From Algoriphagus algorifonticola (GTDB lineage: Bacteria > Bacteroidota > Bacteroidia > Cytophagales > Cyclobacteriaceae), in the NCBI RefSeq assembly GCF_007655305.1, contig NZ_VLOG01000008.1, positions 1 to 64,000 of the forward strand: 64,000 bases of DNA, read 5' to 3'. Shown here piece after piece: positions 17,673 to 25,828 of this stretch. The notes under the pieces were generated by a model. The model made no database searches and was not told the DNA's origin. It saw nothing but the letters and a program-made list of their open reading frames with translations. Position numbers and translations under genes: made by a program. Numbering within the stretch: position 1 is the first letter of the stretch; each line of letters begins with the position of its first letter.

Positions 17673-18187
17673 CAGTATCTTTCTTTTAGAATATTCAAAT
17701 GGTGAATGAAATGCCCAGGAATAATCCAAAATAAGGATCTCGGAGTGATGGTGTTTCCATTAGCTTCACCTTTAAAATCCAAAACATCTTCACGAAGTGT
17801 TTGGATTAAGGTCATCAAGGCTTTTCTCTGAGCTTCAAAGTCTTTGATTAGTAAGTCAGACTGAACCGAACCAAAGCGGGCATTCAAAACATACGGATCC
17901 TGATCAAAGCCAGGTAAAGCCGATTTTTCACCTCTCGCAAAACACAATGCACGGAAAGTCATAATTCTTTCTGTATCTATAACATGACCCAAGACTTCCT
18001 TGGGTGACCATTTTCCACTTTGGTAAGGATGGTCAGACCAATTTTCAGGTTTGGATGCAAATAAGCTTTTCAAGTCCTCAATTTGACTTTCCACCAACTC
18101 GCAAAAAGGAGTTTCCGGAACCAAGTCCATATAGGTAGAATAATAAGCAGGGTATTCGCCTTTGTTGGGAAGTAAGAAGGTGTTCAT
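17672..18187 (-). CDS. DinB family protein (putative metal-dependent hydrolase)
   Basis: This 171-residue four-helix-bundle protein has the DinB/YfiT metal ligand positions: a first His in EVLGHVIDTERIM near residue 67, and the His pair in IIPGHFIHHLNILKERY at the C-terminus. Members of the superfamily include thiol S-transferases and damage-induced proteins. It is the first gene of a leftward operon, followed by leader repeat copy B, a PhzF protein and a potassium channel. It is divergent from the M28 peptidase across 67 bp. Confidence 0.85.
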   Translation of the reverse strand: MNTFLLPNKGEYPAYYSTYMDLVPETPFCELVESQIEDLKSLFASKPENWSDHPYQSGKWSPKEVLGHVIDTERIMTFRALCFARGEKSALPGFDQDPYVLNARFGSVQSDLLIKDFEAQRKALMTLIQTLREDVLDFKGEANGNTITPRSLFWIIPGHFIHHLNILKERY

Positions 18188-18254
18188 GTAAAATTATGCT
18201 GTTATTTTAAAGTCTGAGGGTAAATTTAGGCTTAAGCAATTAATCAACCTTACC

Positions 18255-19601
18255 ATGCGTAAAATTTTATACACCCTACTGTTGGGGATTTTTTCCCAGC
18301 AGATCATTGCACAAACATTAATCATCCGAAATCCTGAAATAGACCAAATGGTTCAGGAAATTTCTGCGGATACTTTGGAATCCTATGTGAGAAAACTGGC
18401 TTCATTTAACTCTAGACATACATTAAATACTGATGAAGTAAGTGGAATGCCTGCTGCTCAGAACTGGGTACTTTCTAAATTTAATCAATTTGCCAAAAAC
18501 TCATCCGGTAGAATGAGTGCAGAAATCGAGCGTTTTACCATTCCTGCTGATGGAAGAAGAATAGAAAAAGACTCCCCTGCGGCTAATGTAGTAGCTACAA
18601 TAAAGGGCACGGATCCAAACGACAACAGAATATTTATTATCTCCGCCCATATGGATTCAAGAAATAAAAATGTAATGGATCCCGATAATCAGGCACCTGG
18701 AGCCAATGATGATGGAAGCGGTACTGCGGCTGTGATTGAATTGGCAAGAATCATGGCTTCACATTCTTTTCCTACCACCATCAAATTTGTGGCATTTACA
18801 GGGGAAGAGCAAGGTCTTAAGGGCGCCACCTACATGTCGGATAAAGCCAATGAAGAAGGTTGGAATATCGCTGCAGTACTCAATAATGATATTGTAGGGA
18901 ATAGTGAATCATCCGGAACTTTGATCAAAGACAATCTCAAAATGAGAGTTTTTTCAGAAACTATTCCAGTGGCTGAAACTGAAAGAGAAGCTTCTATCAG
19001 AAGATATACTGGTTCGGATAATGACTCTGACTCCAGACTTCTAGCAAGATATATCAAGGAGCTTGGTGAAAGATATGTGGACCAATTTGAAGTTAAATTG
19101 ATTTACAGAGCCGATAGATTCTTAAGAGGTGGAGATCAGACAGCTTTTGCCAGAAACGGTTTTACTGCTGTTAGAATGTCGGAAATGAATGAAAACTTCT
19201 ACTATCAGCATGAAAATGTCCGTGTTGAAGATGGTATACAATACGGTGACTTACCTGAGTTTATGGATTTTGAATATTTAAGAAAGGTTTCAGGAGTTAA
19301 TTTGGCTTCATTGGCAACCTTGGCGAATTCAGCCGGTAAACCAGAAAATGTAAGAATTGATGTGAGAGGATTGAGCAATCATTCCATCTTGGTATGGGAA
19401 GCTCCGAAAGTTGGAAAAGTTAAGGGTTACTATGTCTTGATGCGTGAAACCTCCTCCCCCGTTTGGGAAAAGAAATTTTTCACCACAGATACCAACCTAA
19501 CATTACCATACTCCAAGGATAATTATTTCTTCGCTGTTCAGTCTGTTTCCGAAAAAGGTGCTGAAGGGTTACCCGTATTTCCTTCTCCTTTGACCAGATA
19601 G
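18255..19601 (+). CDS. M28 family zinc peptidase with C-terminal Fn3-like domain
   Basis: This 448-residue secreted aminopeptidase-like protein has a signal peptide over residues 1-19 (ending IIAQ). The di-zinc site is visible: SAHMDS near residue 133, GANDDGSGTAA near 154, TGEEQGLKG near 184 with the catalytic Glu, NNDIVGNS near 209, and a last His in YYQHENVRVED. The final 95 residues (PENVRIDVRGLSNHSILVWE onward) look like a fibronectin type III module. It probably trims peptides in the periplasm. The stop codon is followed by about 120 bp of AT-rich sequence before repeat copy C. Confidence 0.9.
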   Translation: MRKILYTLLLGIFSQQIIAQTLIIRNPEIDQMVQEISADTLESYVRKLASFNSRHTLNTDEVSGMPAAQNWVLSKFNQFAKNSSGRMSAEIERFTIPADGRRIEKDSPAANVVATIKGTDPNDNRIFIISAHMDSRNKNVMDPDNQAPGANDDGSGTAAVIELARIMASHSFPTTIKFVAFTGEEQGLKGATYMSDKANEEGWNIAAVLNNDIVGNSESSGTLIKDNLKMRVFSETIPVAETEREASIRRYTGSDNDSDSRLLARYIKELGERYVDQFEVKLIYRADRFLRGGDQTAFARNGFTAVRMSEMNENFYYQHENVRVEDGIQYGDLPEFMDFEYLRKVSGVNLASLATLANSAGKPENVRIDVRGLSNHSILVWEAPKVGKVKGYYVLMRETSSPVWEKKFFTTDTNLTLPYSKDNYFFAVQSVSEKGAEGLPVFPSPLTR

Positions 19602-19723
19602 AGGGAAAATTTAAATGCGATATAAAACCTATTTAATTAAATCAATTCTAAATTTCTTGTACAAAAAGCAATTTTGGAACCTTGGTACCTAGAAATGGTT
19701 AATTTGGTATAAATAACATCGCT

Positions 19724-19811
19724 ATGAAATGCCCATGATAATATCTTCTAGCTCAGGTGGATGATAAAACATGGCATTCCATCTGACCTCTAAAAAACAA
19801 ATTATAAACAG
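19724..19811 (+). repeat. Leader repeat copy C, upstream of ferritin
   Basis: ATGAAATGCCCA (19724-19735) pairs with GGCATTCCAT (19773-19782). The tail CTGACCTCT then A-rich ending ATAAACAG abuts the ferritin ATG at 19812. The 10-codon frame M-I-K-H-G-I-P-S-D-L-stop is at 19761-19793, 18 nt before and in frame with ferritin. The centre of the element differs from the other copies while the ends and tail are conserved. A weak promoter-like TTAATTTG lies just upstream near 19699. Confidence 0.85.
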
Positions 19812-20354
19812 ATGAAACAAAAGGAAATAGTCACACTGCAGCGATCTTTGCTGCATGACACAGAAGCTTTACTGAATAAACAGATTGAGATGGAGGGAAA
19901 ATCCTCTGCCTATTATCTTTCAATGGCATCTTGGTGCGATATGATGGGTTATGAAAATGCTGCCAAGTATCTCTATACTCATGCTGATGAGGAAAGAATG
20001 CACATGATGAAAATCTTTCAATATGTGAATGAGGCAGGAGGACATGCCATCCAACCCGAGATTACCGGAATCAGAAATCATTTTAATTCCTTAAAAGAGA
20101 TTTTCGAGTTGATCTTAGAGCATGAAATCAAGGTTACTAAGTCTATCAATTCAATTGTAGACCATGCCTTTTCTGCAAAGGATTTTGCCACTTTCAGCTT
20201 TATGCAGTGGTATGTCAATGAGCAGCGAGAAGAAGAAACCATGTCAAGGAGAGCGTTGGAGCTATTTGACATTATTGGAGAAGAAGGCATTGGTTTGTGG
20301 ACTATTGATCAAGAATTGGGAAAACTTCACGCAGCCGCGCATGCGGGTGAATAA
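19812..20354 (+). CDS. ftnA: Ferritin (non-haem, bacterial)
   Basis: This 180-residue four-helix-bundle iron-storage protein assembles into a 24-subunit cage and oxidises Fe(II) at a di-iron centre. Visible ligands are Glu in NKQIEMEGKSSAYYLSMASW near residue 25, Glu and His in DEERMHMMKIF near 58-61, Glu in LEHEIKV near 102, and the EREEETMS-like stretch NEQREEETM. The body matches bacterial FtnA, with a slightly longer N-terminus. Its start codon is fused to leader repeat copy C, and a strong terminator follows at 20374-20397, so it is probably monocistronic. Confidence 0.92.
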   Translation: MKQKEIVTLQRSLLHDTEALLNKQIEMEGKSSAYYLSMASWCDMMGYENAAKYLYTHADEERMHMMKIFQYVNEAGGHAIQPEITGIRNHFNSLKEIFELILEHEIKVTKSINSIVDHAFSAKDFATFSFMQWYVNEQREEETMSRRALELFDIIGEEGIGLWTIDQELGKLHAAAHAGE

Positions 20355-20373
20355 TCTCAAATTATTACAAGAC

Positions 20374-20397
20374 AAAAGCGGCTTTCGAGCCGCTTTT
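20374..20397 (+). terminator. Ferritin terminator
   Basis: AAAAGCGGCT and AGCCGCTTTT form a 10-bp stem closed by a stable TTCG tetraloop and followed by a run of T. It lies 20 bp after the ferritin stop codon. Confidence 0.93.
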
Positions 20398-20447
20398 TTT
20401 TCTTTCCAGCATGGCCTACTAAAATCCGCTACTGATTAGTGATAATG

Positions 20448-20621
20448 TTAAACCCGAAATATGCAGTAGACTTCTTATTACGAGTCCAAACCGCTTCAAA
20501 ATCAATCACTTTGCTGTATTTAGCTCAATCACCGTAGCAGTGCTATGCTTCATTCGCTAAATACTTGATTTTATTGCGGTTTGACCTCTCACTACAGATT
20601 CTAATGCATAATCCGGGTTAA
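20448..20621. repeat. Large imperfect palindromic repeat (hairpin element)
   Basis: The left arm (20448-20524) and the reverse complement of the right arm (20556-20621) align over most of their length with small gaps. Shared blocks are AACCCG at the outer ends, TATGCA, a TCAAACCGC/TCCAAACCGC block, AAAATCAA and TATTTAGC next to the loop. The roughly 30-base centre holds a further small stem TAGCA/TGCTA. No reading frame is present. The right arm is repeated exactly at 1-56, so this is a dispersed element, perhaps a MITE-like or REP-like sequence. It sits in the spacer after the ferritin terminator. Confidence 0.8.
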
Positions 20622-20896
20622 ATAGTTATAAGCCATCGTAAATTTCAAAGAAACCCATTTATAAAGCCATAGGAGCAATAAACTCCCTTGTGAAACTTTG
20701 ATGCTTTGCTTTTTCAGCCGAAATTTTTACTAAAATTCACTTTTTTAAGAGATTCAAAATATAGCTCTAGTAAAAATAACTAATCTCAAATATCAGAAAT
20801 AGAACCATTTGCATTTTTTGCCAAAATGGCGATTCCTCGTTCTTAATCTCGGTTTCACAAAGGGCAAAATGAGAGATAATTTTCATAAAAAAAATT
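20622..20896. other. Non-coding spacer before the hydroxylase gene
   Basis: This AT-rich stretch completes a gap of about 540 bp between ferritin and the hydroxylase. No supported gene was found. A short reading frame at 20809-21024 has no family features and runs into the hydroxylase gene in another frame. The promoter of the hydroxylase operon should lie here, but no clear TAnnTTTG box was recognised. Confidence 0.5.
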
Positions 20897-21517
20897 ATGA
20901 ACACTTATCTCAAAGCTCCCAAATCAATATCCTTAGGCCCATGCCTTATTATTGGATTTTTCATTGTGTCTGCATTTTCAGGTATTGGTTTCTTATTATC
21001 AGAAAACCAATTTTTAAGCAATAGCCTCTTGTTTTGTTCAGGTTGGTTTTTCTGGACATTTTTTGAATACGCTGTTCACAGATTCTTTATGCATGAGTTG
21101 ATTGTTCCACAAGCAAAAAAGGATATCATCAATCACCGCTATCATCATAGAAATCCTCAGGATATCAAAATCAATATAAAGCACCGACTTTTCATACTCC
21201 TGATTATTTCAATAGTAGCATTTTATGCTTTTCAAATGGGTGGATTTATGATGAATCTACTGGGATTCCTTGTTGGACTATCTAATTACACTTTTCTGCA
21301 TTACCTCCTACACAGGCCAATTGGAGGGGTACTTATGCCTAGAGTTCAAAGAAATCACATACTTCATCATTCTATTCGTCCAAACCATGGATTTAGTTTT
21401 AGTACTGTTCTATGGGATTGGCTCTTCAATACTTTACCACCCAAATCAGACATAGTCACAAAAAAAATGATGGAATTCTACTTCCAAGATTTACAAACCA
21501 TAAAACAAAACCCATAA
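20897..21517 (+). CDS. Fatty acid hydroxylase / sterol desaturase superfamily protein
   Basis: This 206-residue integral membrane protein has four hydrophobic helices and the histidine clusters of the di-iron hydroxylase family: HRFFMHE near residues 61-67, HRYHHR near 79-84, HYLLHR near 136-141 and HILHH near 153-157. The family hydroxylates fatty acyl, sterol or carotenoid substrates with O2; the substrate here is unknown. It may act on ornithine/serine lipids or carotenoids, which are common in Bacteroidota, but no partner gene confirms this. The next gene starts 4 bp downstream. Confidence 0.85.
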   Translation: MNTYLKAPKSISLGPCLIIGFFIVSAFSGIGFLLSENQFLSNSLLFCSGWFFWTFFEYAVHRFFMHELIVPQAKKDIINHRYHHRNPQDIKINIKHRLFILLIISIVAFYAFQMGGFMMNLLGFLVGLSNYTFLHYLLHRPIGGVLMPRVQRNHILHHSIRPNHGFSFSTVLWDWLFNTLPPKSDIVTKKMMEFYFQDLQTIKQNP

Positions 21518-21521
21518 TCCT

Positions 21522-22163
21522 ATGAAAACTCTAATTAAAATTTCAAAAAAAATACTGATAGCTGTAAGCTTTCCAGTACTATCTGTAGCTTGTGTTCCTG
21601 TATTTTCCGACCTACAAAGTGCCAGGACTTTAGGTAAAGGTCAAGTAGAAGCAACACCTTATTACACTATTACGGGTTTAGACAGTGAAGATAAAGGAGC
21701 TTCGCATGTTGGCGGAAATATAGGAGTAGGACTAAGTGATAAAATAGACATTAGGGCCAAATATGAATCTAATTGGTTAAATGAGGAAGACAATACCGCC
21801 GTCACAGTTCTTGGGATCGGCCCAAAGTTTTCATTAATACCAGATAGATTAGCATTCTTTCTTCCGGCAGGTGCCATGCTTCAGGAAGGAAAACTGGATT
21901 TTTGGCAAATTCATCCAACGGTTTTTTATACCCAACCAATTGTAAAAGATCGTTTAGAATTTACTGTTGCACCCAAATATCTTTTAAATATTTGCGAGGA
22001 CTGTTCCGGAAATTTTGCCACAAACTTTGGTTTATCAGCTAGTAAAGATTTCAAAAAATATGCTTGGCGGGCAGAATATGGCAGAATCATTAGTAATGGT
22101 TCAGTTGGACAGTTTTCTTTAGGATTTTCATTCTTTTTAATCCCAAAAAACCAAACTCCTTGA
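21522..22163 (+). CDS. Outer-membrane beta-barrel-like lipoprotein of unknown function
   Basis: This 213-residue protein has an N-terminal hydrophobic segment ending in a lipobox-like Cys24 (LSVAC). The rest alternates hydrophobic and polar residues with glycines and aromatic strand ends (for example GGNIGVGLSDKIDIRAKYESNW and SLGFSFFLIP at the C-terminus). That suggests a small beta-barrel or barrel-like sheet at the outer membrane. It begins 4 bp after the hydroxylase stop and ends at a terminator, so the two form an operon. No family was recognised. Confidence 0.6.
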   Translation: MKTLIKISKKILIAVSFPVLSVACVPVFSDLQSARTLGKGQVEATPYYTITGLDSEDKGASHVGGNIGVGLSDKIDIRAKYESNWLNEEDNTAVTVLGIGPKFSLIPDRLAFFLPAGAMLQEGKLDFWQIHPTVFYTQPIVKDRLEFTVAPKYLLNICEDCSGNFATNFGLSASKDFKKYAWRAEYGRIISNGSVGQFSLGFSFFLIPKNQTP

Positions 22164-22174
22164 ACTAATGACAG

Positions 22175-22204
22175 CCCTCCATTTATTGAAAAATGGAGGG
22201 TTTT
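22175..22204 (+). terminator. Terminator of the hydroxylase operon
   Basis: CCCTCCATTT (22175-22184) and AAATGGAGGG (22191-22200) form a perfect 10-bp stem with a 6-nt loop, followed by TTTTA. It lies 11 bp after the stop codon. Confidence 0.9.
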
Positions 22205-22258
22205 ATTCAATCTTCATTGCAAAATATTATTTTATTTTTATCTAAATTCATACAATAT

Positions 22259-22280
22259 AAACAGTCTATCAGGACTGTTT
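22259..22280. promoter_or_regulatory. Dyad upstream of the HTH regulator (possible operator)
   Basis: AAACAGTC and GACTGTTT are perfect 8-bp inverted repeats separated by 6 bp. The dyad ends 14 bp before the ATG of the HTH regulator. Its position suits autoregulation, but it would also form an RNA hairpin at the 5' end of the message. No binding data can be inferred. Confidence 0.4.
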
Positions 22281-22294
22281 AAAACATTATTTCA

Positions 22295-23314
22295 ATGAGT
22301 GATCCCACTAAACCGAATTTTACTCAAGTTTTATTTTTTCAAAACTTGAAGAACTCTATCCCTTCCTATTCCTCTTTGGTGGATGAGGTGGCGGAAGTTC
22401 TAAATGTGAGCATTGATAGTGCTTACAGAAGAATTAGAGGTGAAAAACTCCTGGATTTTGAAGAAATATATTTACTGTGTAAAAAATACAATGTTTCTAT
22501 TGATAAACTGATCAGTTCCCAATCCAATACAATCGTATTTCAAGGTAACCAAAATGATTTTGGAGAAGAAAATTTTCATTCTTGGATGGTAGATGTTTTG
22601 GCGCAATTAGAGATGGTAAATTCATTCAAAGAAAAGCATATTTACTTTCTACTTAAAGATATGCCTCCTTGGTACCATTACTATCATGCTGAATTGGCTT
22701 CATTTAAATTTTTTTTCTGGCAAAAATCTATCCTTTTCAATGAGAATTTTAAAAATCAACAGTTTTCTCTAGATCGAATTGATAATACGGAATATTCTGA
22801 TTTGACTCAGAGAATTCTCAAGACGTATAATAAAATCCCTACTACCGAAATATGGAATTTAGAGGGAATTAATACTACTTTAAGACAAATAGATTTGTAT
22901 CATGATATGGGAGTTATTCCCTCTTCAAAGGACACTTTGAAGCTTTACCAGTGCGTACTTGAAGTAATAGATCATTTATCTAAAATGGCAGAATATGGGA
23001 AGAAATTCCTGCCAGGACAGCTACCCAATTCTGAGAATTCTGATTACAACTTTTTAGTCAATGAATTTGTAATAGGTGACAATACATTTTTTGTAAAGCT
23101 CGACGATATAAAAATCACCTATCTGAATTACAGCGTTATATTTTTTATTGGAACATCTGATCCGTTATTTAATGAAGGTATGTTCAGAAACCTTGAAAAC
23201 CTGATAAAAAAATCCACTCAAATAAGCCAGGTTGGAGAAAAGGAAAGGCACCAATTTTTCAATAAACTCCGGAAAAAAGTCGTAAATAGAATAGAACAAT
23301 TGAATTTTAAGTGA
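22295..23314 (+). CDS. Helix-turn-helix transcriptional regulator
   Basis: This 339-residue protein has an N-terminal HTH over about residues 22-70. The segment DEVAEVLNVSIDSAYRRIRGEKLLDFEEI is the form often seen in a Bacteroidota-specific regulator family. The remaining 270 residues are predicted mostly helical with many aromatic residues and no recognised ligand domain. It is cytoplasmic, without membrane segments. A perfect dyad lies just upstream (22259-22280). The flanking formylglycine-generating enzyme and lipase genes are possible targets, but only by proximity. Confidence 0.75.
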   Translation: MSDPTKPNFTQVLFFQNLKNSIPSYSSLVDEVAEVLNVSIDSAYRRIRGEKLLDFEEIYLLCKKYNVSIDKLISSQSNTIVFQGNQNDFGEENFHSWMVDVLAQLEMVNSFKEKHIYFLLKDMPPWYHYYHAELASFKFFFWQKSILFNENFKNQQFSLDRIDNTEYSDLTQRILKTYNKIPTTEIWNLEGINTTLRQIDLYHDMGVIPSSKDTLKLYQCVLEVIDHLSKMAEYGKKFLPGQLPNSENSDYNFLVNEFVIGDNTFFVKLDDIKITYLNYSVIFFIGTSDPLFNEGMFRNLENLIKKSTQISQVGEKERHQFFNKLRKKVVNRIEQLNFK

Positions 23315-23412
23315 AAATAAAAATCATTTGTTTTACCACCTGTTAAATTCTCTTTATTTTACATTCCAATTAAACACACAAATTTATTCTTTTGAGTCAT
23401 TTGAATGAATGT

Positions 23413-23455
23413 ACTCCAAATAGCTTTGCTATATCAAAGCGATAAGTTTTGGAGT
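23413..23455. other. Nested inverted repeats upstream of the formylglycine enzyme gene
   Basis: ACTCCAAA (23413-23420) pairs with TTTGGAGT (23448-23455), and inside it GCTTTG pairs with CAAAGC around a CTATAT loop. This is a two-level hairpin in an otherwise plain 269-bp AT-rich spacer. It may be a terminator-like structure without a T-run, a regulator site or a structured leader. Confidence 0.45.
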
Positions 23456-23583
23456 TGAGATCTACTTGAAATAGGCCTTCTTCCTACTTTCACAATTCTC
23501 TGAATATTTACTACTTTAAAAGTGGGTTAAATTCAAGTTTTCGAAAAGGTGACAATAAAAAAGAAATTCAATTCTCTAAAATT

Positions 23584-24681
23584 ATGAAGATTTATAAAGC
23601 ACTATCAAGTGTTTTCTTAATTAAACTCATTCTTTTAAGTAATTCTTGCTCGACAAGAAATACTGAAATAAGCGGTCCTGATCAAGATATAATCCAAAAC
23701 CAATTTGTAAAACCCACAAACACACCTGAAGGAATGGTTTGGATACCTGGTGGAAAATTTACTATGGGCACCAATGATGCAGATGCCTATGATGCTGAAA
23801 AACCCGCTGTTCAAATCGAAGTTCAAAGTTTTTGGATGGATGAGCATGAAGTCACTAATCAGGAATTTCAGAAGTTTATAAATGAAACTGGCTACCTAAC
23901 CGTAGCCGAAAGACCTATTGATTGGGAAGAACTGAAAAAGCAACTTCCTCCCGGAACGCCAAAACCCGATGATTCTGTGCTCGTTCCCGGCTCAATGGTT
24001 TTCACACCTCCACCTTTTCCTGTACCGCTTCAAGATATTTCCCTTTGGTGGAGCTGGGTCAATGGAGCTAATTGGAGACATCCAGAAGGACCGATCTCCA
24101 ATCTTGAAGGAAGAGAAAATCATCCCGTAGTTCATATTGCCTTTGAAGATGCAGTAGCCTTTGCAGATTGGTCGGGAAAAAGATTACCTTCTGAAGTTGA
24201 GTGGGAATTTGCCGCAAGAGGAGGAATCAATGGGAAGCGATTCGCCTGGGGAGATGAATTAACGCCCAATGGACAATATTTAGCTAATACGTTTCAAGGA
24301 AGCTTTCCTAATGAAAACTTGGGAAAGGACGGTTTCACTGGCACTTCACCGGTAAAATCTTTTGCTCCAAATGGCTTTGGCCTTTATGATATGATCGGGA
24401 ATGTATGGGAATTGACAAGCGACTGGTATGATGCACTCAAGTTTGCCAGAATTGCGGGAAAAGCTCCCAAACTAGATGCAGGGATGAACCCTTGCTACAA
24501 TCCAGACAACCCCTTTGCACAAGAAAGAGTAATCAAAGGAGGCTCTTTTTTATGTGCAGAGAATTATTGTGTCAACTATAGACCCTCAGCAAGGCAAGGT
24601 CAGGCATTTGATTCCGGCACGTCGAATGTCGGCTTTAGATTAGTAAAAGACATGAATACTAATTCTCTTAGTTTAAATTAA
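23584..24681 (+). CDS. Formylglycine-generating enzyme (SUMF1/FGE family), secreted
   Basis: This 365-residue protein has an N-terminal signal with a lipobox-like Cys22 (LLSNSC), so it appears membrane anchored outside the cytoplasm. The FGE-sulfatase domain runs from about residue 47 (GMVWIPGGKFTMGTN) to the end, with RLPSEVEWEFAARGG, GNVWELTSDWY and FDSGTSNVGFRLV. Unlike many relatives it keeps the paired catalytic cysteines in GGSFLCAENYCVNYR (C-x4-C), the copper-binding pair of true FGE. It probably converts a sulfatase cysteine to formylglycine. No sulfatase gene is in the window. Confidence 0.85.
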   Translation: MKIYKALSSVFLIKLILLSNSCSTRNTEISGPDQDIIQNQFVKPTNTPEGMVWIPGGKFTMGTNDADAYDAEKPAVQIEVQSFWMDEHEVTNQEFQKFINETGYLTVAERPIDWEELKKQLPPGTPKPDDSVLVPGSMVFTPPPFPVPLQDISLWWSWVNGANWRHPEGPISNLEGRENHPVVHIAFEDAVAFADWSGKRLPSEVEWEFAARGGINGKRFAWGDELTPNGQYLANTFQGSFPNENLGKDGFTGTSPVKSFAPNGFGLYDMIGNVWELTSDWYDALKFARIAGKAPKLDAGMNPCYNPDNPFAQERVIKGGSFLCAENYCVNYRPSARQGQAFDSGTSNVGFRLVKDMNTNSLSLN

Positions 24682-24721
24682 ACTGATATTCAAAAAGTTA
24701 AAAAACTCCTTATTTTTAAAG

Positions 24722-25828
24722 ATGTTATCTTTTTTTATGAAAAAATTATCTACAAGTCTAGTTATAACGGTTTTACTAGCATTCCAAGCTTTTGCTCAAT
24801 TAAAACCAGGTTTTGAAGCTGATGAATACTTGCAACTTCTCGGTGTTTTCACCCATGGACTGCCAGACAGTATGAAAGTTGGTATACCTATCCCAACGGC
24901 TTTTGAAAAATTATATGATTCACCGGTGGTAGGACTTGAAAATAAATGGAGTCTTTGGCTCCAAGAATCTGAGAAAATTGCTGTAATAGCTATCAGAGGA
25001 ACAGTTCAGAGTCCTACGAGTTGGCTGGCAAACTTCTACGCTGCAATGATCCCTGCATCTGGATCCATGAAAATACGAGAGGATTACACATTTGATTACA
25101 AATTTGCAGAAAACCCAAATGCGGCCGTTCATGTGGGGTGGACTTTTGCAACCGCTGCTTTGTCCGAAACTATGACACCCAAAATAGATTCACTGATTGC
25201 AAATGGATATCAAGACTTTATAATAGCAGGCCATTCTCAAGGTGGTGCCATTGCATATTTGGTTAGCGCAATGCTCAATGTTAAAAACCAATCAAGGAGT
25301 TTGCCCTCAAAAATTAGAGTTAAAACTTACTGCTCTGCCGCGCCTAAACCGGGTAATTTATACTTCGCCTATGATTATGAATACATGAATCAAGGTGGTT
25401 GGGCTTTTAATGTTGTCAATGCATCCGATTGGGTTCCTGAGGTTCCTTTTTCAGTCCAGACAGTTGACGATTTTAATAGCACAAATCCTTTCTCTAATGT
25501 TTCAGGAATCATCAAGGCCCAGAAATTTCCAAGAAACCTAATTTTCAAGAAGGTTTACAAAAAACTGGATAAGCCAACCAAAAAATCTACAAAAAATTTC
25601 CAAAAATTTCTTGGGAAGTATGCAGGAAAGCAGGTATTGAAACTATATCCTGATTATGAATCTCCCACTTTTTTCCCCAGCAATCATTTTGTACGTGTGG
25701 GTACATTCATTGTGCTTTTACCTGATGAAGAGTATAGGGAAAGTTTCCCTGATGAAGAAGGAAAACTCTTCAAGCACCATATGTTCAACCCCTATTATTT
25801 TCTATTCAAAAAGCAATATTTCGATTAG
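24722..25828 (+). CDS. Class 3 lipase family protein, secreted
   Basis: This 368-residue alpha/beta hydrolase has a signal peptide ending FAFAQ-like near residue 26. The nucleophile elbow GHSQGGA (near residues 168-174) and the upstream IAVIAIRGTVQS oxyanion-region strand are typical of class 3 lipases. The Asp and His are probably in NASDWVPEV and NHFVRVG. A second ATG at 24737 gives a more canonical signal peptide (MKKLSTSLV). It lies 40 bp after the FGE gene in the same direction and is probably co-transcribed. It is convergent with riboflavin synthase, sharing 4 bp. Confidence 0.8.
   Translation: MLSFFMKKLSTSLVITVLLAFQAFAQLKPGFEADEYLQLLGVFTHGLPDSMKVGIPIPTAFEKLYDSPVVGLENKWSLWLQESEKIAVIAIRGTVQSPTSWLANFYAAMIPASGSMKIREDYTFDYKFAENPNAAVHVGWTFATAALSETMTPKIDSLIANGYQDFIIAGHSQGGAIAYLVSAMLNVKNQSRSLPSKIRVKTYCSAAPKPGNLYFAYDYEYMNQGGWAFNVVNASDWVPEVPFSVQTVDDFNSTNPFSNVSGIIKAQKFPRNLIFKKVYKKLDKPTKKSTKNFQKFLGKYAGKQVLKLYPDYESPTFFPSNHFVRVGTFIVLLPDEEYRESFPDEEGKLFKHHMFNPYYFLFKKQYFD

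Noticed and set aside
17703-17724. Sequence in the DinB gene resembling a repeat arm (ATGAAATGCCCAGG)
   Set aside because: It encodes the conserved DinB C-terminal PGHFIHH motif in the reading frame, has no inverted partner and no tail, so the match is explained by coding constraint.
20588-20596. Shared TGACCTCT string between the palindrome family and the leader repeat tail
   Set aside because: Only 8 bases are shared and the surrounding sequence differs, so a common origin cannot be supported.
20809-21024. 71-codon frame before the fatty acid hydroxylase
   Set aside because: It overlaps the hydroxylase start in a different frame and shows no coding features.
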